DNA from: Gammaproteobacteria bacterium
Lineage (GTDB): Bacteria; Pseudomonadota; Gammaproteobacteria; Nitrococcales; Nitrococcaceae
DNA length: 56,247 nucleotides
Reading direction: 5' to 3'
Assembly: GCA_030433275.1 (NCBI GenBank)
Contig: JAUILK010000022.1
Coordinates: forward strand, 1 to 56,247
Under the pieces are notes generated by a model. That model searched no databases, was not told the origin of the DNA, and saw only the letters and a program-made list of their open reading frames with translations. Below are positions 18,370 to 29,488 of this stretch, piece after piece (the stretch's first letter is position 1; each line of letters starts with the position of its first letter). Both the position numbers and the translations under genes were made by a program.

Positions 18370-20148
18370 TTATCCGGTCTCGTTTTTCCCTGGCGGAGAC
18401 CAACCATAGAGGCCCTGGAACCACAGCTCACTGAGGTTGTCGCGCATGGTGCCGGCATGCTCCAGAGTGGTAGCGAGCATCTCGCTGACGTGTGCTTCCC
18501 ATTGCCGATACGGGTTGCTCGTGTCCACCGGTCGGCGGCTCGCTTCTGCCATGCCGGCTAGCCACTGCACACCGCCTATCCACGGGAAGAAGCGTTCGGA
18601 ATACATCAGGCGACTGGTCCGTGCCGGATGGAGCTGGCGCATGAGCTCGGCCGTCCAGGGGTTGGTGAAGAGGCGCACCCAGGGGCTGAAGAAGGTCTCG
18701 TACAAGGCCACGTTGGCTTTTGAGACCTGGCGAACCCGCTCGAATGCCGTTGTTTGAACGGGATACTCCAGCTCCTCGACGCGGCGCTCCTCGAAGCGCA
18801 CCTGAAACTGAGGCTTGTGACAGTCGGGGTCGCCCGTCGGATTATCGATCTTCATCTCGTAGAGTCCTGGCGCAAGCTCGTTGAGCTCGCCGAGGCTCTC
18901 CAGAATCGCCCGGTGCTCCAGACGGGCGATCTTGGCGGAGACAAAGAGGCCGAGATGCCCGGCGTGGGGATTGAGCAGGTACACGATACGCTGGCCGGCG
19001 GCCTTCAAGGTTTCTGTATCCGGATAGACGGCCGGAATCCAATTCAACGCCTGGTGCGGGGGTGTGATGTTGTCACCGCTTGAGCCGAAGATCACCAAGG
19101 GATTGCGGATACGGCGCAGATCCACGTAACAGCCCGGACAAACCTCAAGCTCGCCGCGCTCCAGCTGATTACCCACAAAGAGGTTTTCGACGATGGCAGT
19201 GATCTCCTCCTTACTCAACGTATAGAAGCCCGTCCACCAGCGCTCGAACGCCAGGAACCGCTCCCGCTGCGAGTGGATGTCCGAAAAAAGCTGATAGTCC
19301 TTTAGCCAGAAGGTGTTCGCCGGCTTGAGGGCCTCGAAGTTGACGACCAGATTGGCGCCGTCGAAGCGCCCGTCCCCCAGATCCGCCAGCAGGTGCGTCA
19401 GCCAGGCGCCACCCAGCAGCCCGCCGGCGAGGCGCATAGGATTGACACCGGATTCGCCCGACCAGTAGGAAAGCGGCGAGCCGTTGAGCACCGCCGGGCC
19501 GACCAGGCCCTCACAGTCCGCCGAAAGAAGGGCTATCGCCCAGCCCGCCTGGCAGTTGCCGTAGAGCACAGGGGCCTTGTCGGTGTGCCGCCGCGCGACC
19601 TCCTCCACGAAATGGCGAAGGACATGCAATACATCCTCCAGGGTCTGGCCGGCAACGGGCTCCGGGAAGAAGACCACGAAGTACACCGCGTGCCCCTGGT
19701 GCAGCGCCATGCCCACCTCGGAGTCGCGCTTGAAGCCGCCGATGCCCGGCCCATGGCCGGCGCGCGGGTCGACGATCATCACCGGTGGCTTGGTCTCGTC
19801 GAGACAGTCCTCCAGGCACTCCTCGCCCACCCGCGTGACCCGCAGCAAGGCGTAGTTGGCGGGTCGCGGCAGACGGCGGCCGTCGAGGATCGTCTCGTAG
19901 TCGAAGTCGAGCAGCGGCGGCTTGCCCGCTCGCTCGTGCTCGAGCATGTTCTCGGCGCGCTGGCGCAGTGTGTCCAGGTAGAGCACGGCGCGCTGCCAGA
20001 AATCGCTCTGGTAGGCGAGCAGCTTCAGCACCGAGGCCCCGACCGGGGCTGCCTCGGGCTGTCGGCTGGCTGTCTCTTTGGGCGCTTTCGGCGCAGTAGA
20101 CTCGCGTGTGCGTCCCTCTTGGCGGGCCTCGGGTGCGTTTGCAGCCAT
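18370..20148 (-). CDS. DUF3141 family alpha/beta-hydrolase (PHA-synthase-like)
   Basis: A 592-residue protein distantly like PhaC. The hydrolase core carries LYGNCQAGWAIALLSA, a lipase-type box with Cys in the nucleophile place; later VIFGSSGDNITPP (acid region) and LNPHAGHLGLFVS (His region) complete a plausible triad. DUF3141 proteins are commonly found beside Pta/AckA/FabI genes, as here, but their reaction is unknown; binding or turnover of hydroxyacyl substrates is a guess. As I recall the family it is usually longer at the C-terminus, so this copy may be shortened. The N-terminal 35 residues are low-complexity (Ala, Arg, Glu, Pro). Confidence 0.78.
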   Translation of the reverse strand: MAANAPEARQEGRTRESTAPKAPKETASRQPEAAPVGASVLKLLAYQSDFWQRAVLYLDTLRQRAENMLEHERAGKPPLLDFDYETILDGRRLPRPANYALLRVTRVGEECLEDCLDETKPPVMIVDPRAGHGPGIGGFKRDSEVGMALHQGHAVYFVVFFPEPVAGQTLEDVLHVLRHFVEEVARRHTDKAPVLYGNCQAGWAIALLSADCEGLVGPAVLNGSPLSYWSGESGVNPMRLAGGLLGGAWLTHLLADLGDGRFDGANLVVNFEALKPANTFWLKDYQLFSDIHSQRERFLAFERWWTGFYTLSKEEITAIVENLFVGNQLERGELEVCPGCYVDLRRIRNPLVIFGSSGDNITPPHQALNWIPAVYPDTETLKAAGQRIVYLLNPHAGHLGLFVSAKIARLEHRAILESLGELNELAPGLYEMKIDNPTGDPDCHKPQFQVRFEERRVEELEYPVQTTAFERVRQVSKANVALYETFFSPWVRLFTNPWTAELMRQLHPARTSRLMYSERFFPWIGGVQWLAGMAEASRRPVDTSNPYRQWEAHVSEMLATTLEHAGTMRDNLSELWFQGLYGWSPPGKNETG

Positions 20149-20239
20149 GATGGATTACCTCCGCAGTTTCAGGATTGCGTTGGCCTGGGGTCGACGCGCG
20201 GCGGCAAGCAGTGCCGAGCCCCTTGCCGCCGGCCCCCGG

Positions 20240-22651
<2,412 letters not shown>

Positions 22652-22689
22652 GATGTTACGCTCCTTTTTATCCAACCCCTGCTGGGTGC

Positions 22690-23197
22690 CTTTGCTACAC
22701 AGCCAGCCGCCCTGCCCAGCCCCACCAGGTTGACCCGCCCGTCGAGCTCATCCACACAGACGTTGAGCTCGGCGAGGTAGTTGTCGATGTCGTAGTCCTT
22801 CATCGCCGGCGTGGCACTGCGCCAATCGGTCATCAGCACCCGCGTGAGGCCATTGCCGAGGAGGGTTTCGACCAGGCTCTGTCCCTTGTGGTAGTCGGCG
22901 ATGGTGGCACTGTGACCCGCATACGGGGCGTCGATCAGCGTCGCAGCGCCGCTGGCATCTGCGGCCGTGGTGGAGAAGTCCCGTAACTTCAGGGTATGCA
23001 GCTCGAGCCACACTCGGTTCGGCGAGGCGAACACCGGCTGCAACCCGTAATCGACCTTCTCGGCCTCGGCGAGGAATTTCAGGTTGCGATTGAACAGCGT
23101 CCACTCCTCCTCGGCGAGCACGGCGGCCGCGGTCAACGGCCAGAAGTAGGGAACGCTGTTCTCGCTGAGCGCCTGGTGGGGTGGTGAGCTCGCTCAT
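22690..23197 (-). pseudogene. Broken PhaC-like alpha/beta hydrolase gene
   Basis: Begins ATGAGCGAGCTC four bases after the stop of the kinase-ATPase fusion, with AGGAGT as ribosome site inside the fusion's last codons. Within about 25 bases the frame must shift (reading HQALSENSVPYFWPLTAA) to continue as a PHA-synthase-like N-terminus: YHKGQSLVETLLGNGLTRVL, TDWRSATP and [12 protein letters not shown]. At the nucleophile box the frame breaks again: CAGGGCGGCTGGCTG would read QGGWL, but in a different frame. Similarity stops just after this, 40 bases before the copper pump gene. At least two indels plus loss of the whole C-terminal half make it inactive. Confidence 0.72.
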
Positions 23198-23201
23198 GGG
23201 G

Positions 23202-26200
23202 CTACTCCTGGCGCAGGTTGTTGTGAGAATAAAGCGGGTGCTTGAGAGTGGTCAGGAAATGGCGATGGAGTCTCGCCTCGTGGCGCAGGCCGCGGTAGAC
23301 GGCGAGCTTCGCCAGGTCCTCGACCACCAGCCAGGTCAGACAGTAGGCCCAGATCCAACCGATGTAAGGCCACGGGATCGGTGTGACGAACCAGCCGAGG
23401 CCGGCGATCAGCACGGCGAGCGACTGGGTGGCGAGGATGGCCGCGAGCAGGATCGACGCCGGGTACGGCGCGCGGAAGAAGGGCCTGTGGGTGCGCGCCA
23501 CCAGCAGCGTCAGGTGCCCGGCCACCGCCAGCTTGAGGAAGATCACCGTCTGCAGCTCGGCGAGCGGCAGCCCGAGCCAGGATTTGGCGATCATCAACAG
23601 CAGGAAGGTCTCCACCACGCCGAGGGCCCCCAGTACCGAGGCCACCGTCAGCACCCGGTGCATGTCCCAGCGCACCGGATCGGGCGGCAGCCAGGTGTTG
23701 TCCTTGGCGATGGTCATGATCGGCAAATCATTCAACAACGCCAGCAGGATGATCATCACCGCGGTGATGGGGTAGATGTTGTAGGCGATGATCGCGAGCA
23801 CCATGAAGATCATGATGCGAATGGTCTCGGTGATGCGGTAGATCGCGTAGGCGCTCATGCGCTGGAAGATCCGCCGCGCCTCTTCCACGGCGTTGACGAT
23901 CACCGCCAGGCCCGGTGCGGTCAGCACCAGATCGGCGGCGGCCCGGGCGGCGTCGGTCGCCCCGGAGACGGCGATGCCGACGTCGGCCTGCTTCAGCGCC
24001 GGCGCGTCGTTGACACCGTCGCCGGTCATGCCGACCAAGTGATCCTGGCCCTGCAGGGCTTTGACCAGGGCGAACTTGTGCTCGGGGAAGACCTCGGCGA
24101 AACCGTCGGCCTGCGTCAGCTCCGCGGCGGCTTGCGAGGTGAGCGTGCCGTCCGGCTGCAGCTCGAGGCGCTCGGCGAGCGCGATGTGGGTACCGAGCCC
24201 GAGCTCCCTTGCGGTCTGTCGGGCAATGGCGCGATTGTCGCCGGTGACCATGGTGATCCGTATGCCGTGCTCGCGCGCCTCGGCGATGGTCGCCGCGGCG
24301 TCCTCTCGCGGGGGGTCGAGCAACGAGAGCAGGCCCAGCAAGCGCCACTGCCCGGCATCCGTGCGGGCGACGCCGAGCGTGCGAAAGCCTTTGCCGGCGA
24401 GCGTGTCGACCTCGCCCTCGGCGCGCTCACGCTCGGCGGGGCCGAGCCCACAGAGCTCCAGGATCACCTGCGGGGCACCCTTGCTGACCTTGAAGGTGTT
24501 GCCATCGGCATCGCGGATGTCGGCTTCGGTGCGCTTGCTCACCGGATCGAAGGGTACGAAGCGCTCCTGCTCGTAGCCATCGAGCGCCTCGGGGTCGGCA
24601 AGGCCGGCGAGCACCGCACGGTCGATGGCATCGCCCTCCTCGTCCGCTTTCGAGGCGAGCGCGGCAGCGAACACCAGCGCCTTGTCATCATCAGCGGCGA
24701 AGCGCACCGACTCCCCCAGGGTGAGCCGGTTCTGGGTCAGGGTGCCGGTCTTGTCCGAGCACAGGATATCCATGCCGGCCATTTCTTCGATCGCCTCGAG
24801 CTTGGCGACGATGGCCTTCATCCGCGAGAGCACGAGCGCGCCGACCGCCATGGTCACCGACAGCACCGCCGGCATCGCTACGGGGATGGAGGCCACCGTG
24901 AGGATCAGCGCGAACTGCGCGAGCTCGAGCAGCGGCCAGCCGCGAGCGATCCCGACCAGCACCAGCACCGCCACCAGCGCGAGCGCCAGATAGATCAGGT
25001 GATCGCCGATGGCGAGCACGGCCTTCTGGAAGTGAGAGACATTCTTGGCCACTCTCACCAGGCCCGCGGTCTTGCCGAAATAGGTCTGCATGCCGGTGGC
25101 GGTAACGCGGCCCACCATCGCACCCTGCTTGACGGCCGAGCCGGAATACGCCGTCTCGCCGGCTTGCTTGTCCACCGGCAGCGATTCACCGGTGAGCGCC
25201 GACTGATCGATGCTGAGGTAGTCGCCGCCGGTCAATTCGATGTCGGCGGGGACCACATCGCCGAGGCGCAAGCGCACCACATCGTCCGGCACCAGCTCGC
25301 GCGCGGCGATCTCGCGCCACTGCCCGTCGCGCCGCACCCGCGCCTTGAGCGCCAGCCCCTTCTTCAACTGCTCGATGGCATTGCCGGCCTGGTATTCCTG
25401 CCAGAACCCCACGGCGGCGTTGAACACCAGCAGCACCAGGATGATGGCGAGCTCCACCCTGTGGCCGACCAGCGCCGAGAGCACGGCCGCCGCCTCGATC
25501 ATCCAAGGGATGGGGCCCCAGAAGTAGCCGAGTAGCTTGCGCAGCGCGCTGACCGAGCGCTCTTCCCATTCGTTCGGGCCGTACCGGGCGAGACGCTGGG
25601 CCGCCGCCTGCGAAGAAAGACCGCTCTCGGAGGCAGGTGCCTGCTGCGCCGCGTCGTCATTCGTGCCGGGTCGTGGAGGTTTCGGTCCAGCCATTACCTC
25701 ACGGGTGTGGCGGGCAATCATCCACTCTTCATTGGTCGGGATCACCCATACCGAGATCGCGCTGTCCGCGGTGCTGATGCGGCGGGCGTGCTGTTGATTG
25801 GCCTCGGCATCGAGCCGTACGCCCAACCAGGCCGCTTCACAGACCCGCGCCCGGATCGGCGCGGCATGCTCGCCGATACCGGCGGTGAACACCAGCGCGT
25901 CCAATCCGCCCAGAGTGGCCGCCAACGCGCCGAGCTCGCGATTGATCCGGTAGGTGTAGAGCTCGATGGCCTCGCGTGCGCTCGGTACGTCGCTCGCCAG
26001 CAGCTCACGCATGTCGTTGCTGACTCCGGATACGCCGAGCAATCCCGACCGATGGTAGAGCAGATCGGTCACCTCGGCGCAGCTCATGCCGAGCGCGTCC
26101 TGCAGATACAGTACGACGCCCGGGTCGAGGTTGCCGCAGCGGGTGCCCATCGGCAGGCCGTCGAGGGCGGTGAAGCCCATGGTGGTTTCGATGCTCTGAG

Positions 26201-26858
26201 CGTCGCGCAGCGCGCACAGACTGGCGCCGTTACCGAGATGGGCGACGATTACCCGGCCGGCGGCCAGCGTCGGGCCGACCACCTGGGGCAAAACCTCGGC
26301 GATGTACTCATAGGACAGACCATGGAAGCCGTAGCGGCGGATGCCGGCGTCGAAATACTCCCGCGGCAGCGCGAAACGCTGCGCGAGCGGTGGCAGCTTA
26401 CGATGGAAGGCGGTGTCGAAGCAGGCTACCTGCGGTAACGCCGGCTCCAGCTCGGCCAGCGCACGGATGCCGGCCAGATTGTGTGATTGATGCAGCGGCG
26501 CCAGCGGGCTGAGCCGCTCGAGTTCGGCCAGCACGGCGGCGTCGACCCGCACCGGGGCGTCGAACCGGGCGCCGCCGTGCACGACCCGATGGCCGACCGC
26601 AGCGATCTCACGGGCCACTTCGCGCTCTCGCCCCCACGCCACCAGCGCAGCCATCGCCTGGCCGTAATCGAGGCCCTCGCCCAGCACTTTATCGACCACC
26701 GGCGCGCCGTTGCGATCGACGGCACGCAGCCGCACCGCCGCGCCGAGGCCTTCGACCTGACCGTGGCCGAGCAACGGCAGCCCCTCACCGTCACCATCGT
26801 ACAGGGCGAATTTGATGCTGGACGAACCGCTGTTGAGTACCAAGACGTCGCCGTTCAC
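23202..26858 (-). CDS. Acetate kinase fused to a P-type (P3A-like) H+-ATPase
   Basis: One uninterrupted 1218-residue frame. Residues 1-388 are a complete acetate kinase: VLNSGSSSIKF, HRVVHGG, FDTAFH, YGFHGLSYEY, MGTRCGNLDP and NEEWMIARH. A 25-30 residue linker rich in Pro, Ala and Gln (from MAGPKPPRPG) leads at about 415 into a complete P3A-type plasma membrane H+-ATPase: GLSSQAAAQRLARYGPNE, YFWGPIPWMIEAAAVLSAL, LTGESLPVDK, DKTGTLTQN with Asp near 702, GDGVNDAPALK, and a hydrophobic C-terminal half. ATG at 25694 could start the ATPase alone (830 residues), but the bases before it offer only GAGG two bases away. Its ATG overlaps the upstream Pta stop as ATGA. See findings. Confidence 0.88.
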   Translation of the reverse strand: MNGDVLVLNSGSSSIKFALYDGDGEGLPLLGHGQVEGLGAAVRLRAVDRNGAPVVDKVLGEGLDYGQAMAALVAWGREREVAREIAAVGHRVVHGGARFDAPVRVDAAVLAELERLSPLAPLHQSHNLAGIRALAELEPALPQVACFDTAFHRKLPPLAQRFALPREYFDAGIRRYGFHGLSYEYIAEVLPQVVGPTLAAGRVIVAHLGNGASLCALRDAQSIETTMGFTALDGLPMGTRCGNLDPGVVLYLQDALGMSCAEVTDLLYHRSGLLGVSGVSNDMRELLASDVPSAREAIELYTYRINRELGALAATLGGLDALVFTAGIGEHAAPIRARVCEAAWLGVRLDAEANQQHARRISTADSAISVWVIPTNEEWMIARHTREVMAGPKPPRPGTNDDAAQQAPASESGLSSQAAAQRLARYGPNEWEERSVSALRKLLGYFWGPIPWMIEAAAVLSALVGHRVELAIILVLLVFNAAVGFWQEYQAGNAIEQLKKGLALKARVRRDGQWREIAARELVPDDVVRLRLGDVVPADIELTGGDYLSIDQSALTGESLPVDKQAGETAYSGSAVKQGAMVGRVTATGMQTYFGKTAGLVRVAKNVSHFQKAVLAIGDHLIYLALALVAVLVLVGIARGWPLLELAQFALILTVASIPVAMPAVLSVTMAVGALVLSRMKAIVAKLEAIEEMAGMDILCSDKTGTLTQNRLTLGESVRFAADDDKALVFAAALASKADEEGDAIDRAVLAGLADPEALDGYEQERFVPFDPVSKRTEADIRDADGNTFKVSKGAPQVILELCGLGPAERERAEGEVDTLAGKGFRTLGVARTDAGQWRLLGLLSLLDPPREDAAATIAEAREHGIRITMVTGDNRAIARQTARELGLGTHIALAERLELQPDGTLTSQAAAELTQADGFAEVFPEHKFALVKALQGQDHLVGMTGDGVNDAPALKQADVGIAVSGATDAARAAADLVLTAPGLAVIVNAVEEARRIFQRMSAYAIYRITETIRIMIFMVLAIIAYNIYPITAVMIILLALLNDLPIMTIAKDNTWLPPDPVRWDMHRVLTVASVLGALGVVETFLLLMIAKSWLGLPLAELQTVIFLKLAVAGHLTLLVARTHRPFFRAPYPASILLAAILATQSLAVLIAGLGWFVTPIPWPYIGWIWAYCLTWLVVEDLAKLAVYRGLRHEARLHRHFLTTLKHPLYSHNNLRQE

Positions 26859-28252
26859 GCCAATACCTCGCGCTGCTGGTGGATCAGCCGTACGGCGAGC
26901 GCGCAGGAAGCCATGCGCGAGATGGCGTCATCAGCGCGGCTGGTGAGCATGATCGGCACCCGAGCGCCGAGCGCGATGCCGGCGCCTTCGGCACCGCCGA
27001 GATATTCGAGCTGCTTGGCGAGCATGTTGCCGGCATTCAGATCCGGTACCACCAGAATGTCGGCCTGCCCGGCGACCTTCGAGTCGATCCCCTTGGTGGC
27101 CGCCGCCTCCGGGGATACCGCGTTGTCGAATGCGAGCGGACCGTCGACGAGGCCGCCGCGGATCTGCCCGCGGTCGGCCATCTTGCACAGCGCCGCCGCC
27201 TCGAGCGTGGACCGGATCGCCGGGGTCACGGTTTCCACCGCCGAGAGGATGGCCACCCGCGGTACGTCGACGGCAAGCGCACGGGCCAAATCGATGGCGT
27301 TTTGGACGATGTCGCACTTATCGGCGAGCGAAGGCTCGATGTTGATCGCGGCATCGGTGATGAACAGCGCCCGGGCGTAGGTCGGCACGTCGAAGGCGAA
27401 CACGTGGCTCAGCCGCCGCTCGGTGCGCAGCCCGGTGGCTTTATCGAGCACCGCATGCAGCAGCTCGTCGGTATGCAGGCTGCCCTTCATCAGCGCCTGC
27501 ACCTCGCCGGCCCGGGCCAGCTCGACGGCCCGCGCCGCGGCCGCGTGACTGTGCGGCGTGGCAATCAGCCGGTAGCGGCCCAGATCGAGCCCCTCGGCCT
27601 CGGCCGCGGCGCGAATTTTGTGCTCGGGACCGACCAGCACCGGTTCGATCAAGCCGGCATCGGCCGCAGCCAGCGCGCCGGCAAGAGAGAGCTTGTCGAC
27701 CGGATGAACGACGGCCGTGGTGAGGGCCGGGCGTTCGCGCGCCGCCGCCATCAGCCGGTGCAGGTGGATGCGCTCGGCCAGATGCACCTCCGGCACCACC
27801 CAGCGCGGTCGTTTTACCTTCTCGGTCGGAGCCAACACCTCGGCCGTGCCGCTGACCACCACCTCGCCTTCCTGATTACGGCACTGGCAATCCAAGCTCA
27901 CCCGGCCTTTGTCGCTGTCCTTGGCTGTAACCGTCACGGTCACGGTGAGGCGGTCACCGAGCTTGACCGGACGCCGAAACTGCAGATTCTGGCCAAGATA
28001 GATCGTGCCCGGCCCCGGCAACTGAGTGCCGAGCACGGTGGAGATCAGCGCGCCGCCCCACATGCCGTGGGCGATGACCTCATGGAAGCGGCTGCTCCTG
28101 GCATAGTCTTCGTCGACATGGGCTGGATTGACATCACCCGAGAGTGCGGCGAACAGCTTGATGTCCTGCAGGGTAAGCGCTCGCTCCAGGCTGGCCGAGT
28201 CACCGACCCGGATCTCGTCGAAAGTGCAATTCTCGATGAACTCCTGCTGCAT
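26855..28252 (-). CDS. Bifunctional MaoC/PhaJ-type enoyl-CoA hydratase / phosphate acyltransferase
   Basis: A 465-residue two-domain protein. Residues 1-145 form a MaoC hot-dog domain with the catalytic Asp and His in SGDVNPAHVDEDYARSS and HGMWGGAL, expected to hydrate enoyl-CoA to (R)-3-hydroxyacyl-CoA. Residues 165-465 form a Pta domain: LMKGSLHTDELLHAVLD, TDAAINIEPSL, DGPLAFDNAVSPEAA and VVPDLNAGNMLAKQLEY. This fusion is a known family. The open frame runs 199 codons further upstream, but that part is antisense-like to FabI coding sequence; the ATG at 28252 starts the MaoC domain. It lies 11 bases after fabI and overlaps the fused kinase by four. Confidence 0.92.
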   Translation of the reverse strand: MQQEFIENCTFDEIRVGDSASLERALTLQDIKLFAALSGDVNPAHVDEDYARSSRFHEVIAHGMWGGALISTVLGTQLPGPGTIYLGQNLQFRRPVKLGDRLTVTVTVTAKDSDKGRVSLDCQCRNQEGEVVVSGTAEVLAPTEKVKRPRWVVPEVHLAERIHLHRLMAAARERPALTTAVVHPVDKLSLAGALAAADAGLIEPVLVGPEHKIRAAAEAEGLDLGRYRLIATPHSHAAAARAVELARAGEVQALMKGSLHTDELLHAVLDKATGLRTERRLSHVFAFDVPTYARALFITDAAINIEPSLADKCDIVQNAIDLARALAVDVPRVAILSAVETVTPAIRSTLEAAALCKMADRGQIRGGLVDGPLAFDNAVSPEAAATKGIDSKVAGQADILVVPDLNAGNMLAKQLEYLGGAEGAGIALGARVPIMLTSRADDAISRMASCALAVRLIHQQREVLA

Positions 28253-28263
28253 AGAAACAAGCC

Positions 28264-29037
28264 TCAACCCAGAATATGGTAGCCGGCATCCACGAATACG
28301 GTGTGGCCGGTCATGCGGCGGGCACCGTCGCTGACCAAGCAAGCGGCGACTCGGCCGACATCGTCGATATCCACCCGATCGCGAACCGGGGCCCGCGCGG
28401 CGACCTCGTTGAGCAGCTCGTCGAAGTGCTTGATGCCGGAGGCGGCACGGGTCTCGAGCGGGCCGGGGGAGACGGCGTGCACCCGGATACCCTTGGGGCC
28501 AAGCTCGGCGGCCATGTAGCGCACCGCACATTCCAACGCGGCTTTCACCGGCCCCATCAGATTGTAGTGCTCGACGACTTTCACCGCGCCGTAATAGCTC
28601 ATGGTGAGCAAGCACCCGCCGTCCGGCATCAAGGGTTCGGCCTGCTTCGCCATGCGAATAAAGGAGTGACAGGAGATGTCCATGGCCGCGGCGAAGCCCT
28701 CGCCGGAGCAATCGACGAGCCGCCCGTGCAAGTCGTCCTTGGGGGCGAAAGCGATTGAGTGGATCAGAAAATCCAGCCGGCCCCAATGCTCGCGGATACG
28801 ATCGAACACCGCCTGCAGCTGCCCATCGTCGCGCACGTCGAGCAGCCACAGCTCGGGATCACCCAAACCAGGCGCCAGCGGCCGCACCTGCGATTCGGCC
28901 TTGGGATGGCCATAGGTTAGCATCAGCTCGGCGCCGGCCTGATGGCAAATCCGGGCACAGCCGTAGGCGATGCTCTGTTCGTTGGCAATACCGGCAATCA
29001 GCCCCTTCTTGCCGGCCAAGTCGAGACTCGCGTTCAT
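28264..29037 (-). CDS. fabI: Enoyl-ACP reductase FabI-like
   Basis: A 257-residue SDR-type enoyl reductase: GIANEQSIAYGCARICHQAG (FabI cofactor loop), HSIAFAPKDDLHGR, and LTMSYYGAVKVVEHYNLMGP with VKAAL, the FabI Tyr-x6-Lys arrangement. Ends RRMTGHTVFVDAGYHILG. It reduces enoyl-ACP (or enoyl-CoA) with NAD(P)H. As the first gene of an operon with a (R)-hydratase and Pta/AckA, it may serve as an alternative electron sink rather than housekeeping fatty acid synthesis; that is inference. TTG at 29055 is in frame, but the ATG at 29037 is preceded by CGGAG and matches the family start. Confidence 0.9.
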   Translation of the reverse strand: MNASLDLAGKKGLIAGIANEQSIAYGCARICHQAGAELMLTYGHPKAESQVRPLAPGLGDPELWLLDVRDDGQLQAVFDRIREHWGRLDFLIHSIAFAPKDDLHGRLVDCSGEGFAAAMDISCHSFIRMAKQAEPLMPDGGCLLTMSYYGAVKVVEHYNLMGPVKAALECAVRYMAAELGPKGIRVHAVSPGPLETRAASGIKHFDELLNEVAARAPVRDRVDIDDVGRVAACLVSDGARRMTGHTVFVDAGYHILG

Positions 29038-29117
29038 GGGAACCGCTCCGGTCAACTACGACGTATCCTTTGGATCGTATGTTTCGTAAAGCGTAGTCGA
29101 TTTATTGCGCCGCACCA

Positions 29118-29131
29118 TTGATCTGAATCAA
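29118..29131 (-). promoter_or_regulatory. Perfect FNR/ANR-type box upstream of fabI operon
   Basis: TTGATCTGAATCAA is an exact match to TTGATnnnnATCAA, the site bound by FNR, ANR or DNR. Its centre lies about 87 bases before the fabI ATG. A -10-like TACGCT on the minus strand at 29095-29090 predicts a start near 29083, 41 bases from the centre: the class II activating position. It suggests oxygen-limited induction of the fabI-phaJ/pta-ackA::ATPase operon. Confidence 0.68.
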
Positions 29132-29214
29132 GTGCCGTGGGAAGTGGTATTCCCCACTGCGCCCGCCAGCGCGGCCGATTGCGGATTTCCCGCCGGTTTT
29201 GGCTCTGCCGCGCC

Positions 29215-29388
29215 ATGGATGGAGAGGACACGGATACGCTGCTGAGGAATGCGGATACGGCGATGTATCAGACCAAGGAAAACGGGCGGAATGACTTTCA
29301 ATACTACACCAAAGAAATGGATGCCCAGTCCCACGAAATGCGCACGTGCGGCGGAAGTTTGTCAAAGTGCGGCAGGTCACGCCCGTAA
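29215..29388 (+). pseudogene. GGDEF (diguanylate cyclase) C-terminal fragment
   Basis: The frame reads MDGEDTDTLLRNADTAMYQT followed by KENGRNDFQYYTKEMD, which is the end of a GGDEF domain (usual form DGxDADTLLRxADxAMYxAK). The GGDEF motif itself and everything before it are missing; just upstream another frame reads LALPRHG, like the preceding ALYPxDG, so a frameshift sits near 29210. It is a fragment left from a recombination event between the fabI promoter and the cus operon. The remaining bases of the 29056-29488 gap contain only the FNR box. Confidence 0.6.
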
Positions 29389-29488
29389 GCGGTAATTGCG
29401 CCGCACGTTGACGGGACGGCGAGGGGATTATGTTTACCGAATAGTGGTGGTGTCGACGCGGTGAGGAAATACAGCATTCAATTCCAAT

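Noticed and set aside
23181-25535. A 784-codon open frame on the plus strand opposite the ATPase
   Set aside because: Antisense shadow of the P-type ATPase half of the fusion gene.
28253-28849. 199-codon upstream extension of the MaoC::Pta frame
   Set aside because: It overlaps fabI in another frame and consists of Arg/Ala-rich nonsense; the MaoC domain starts at the ATG at 28252.
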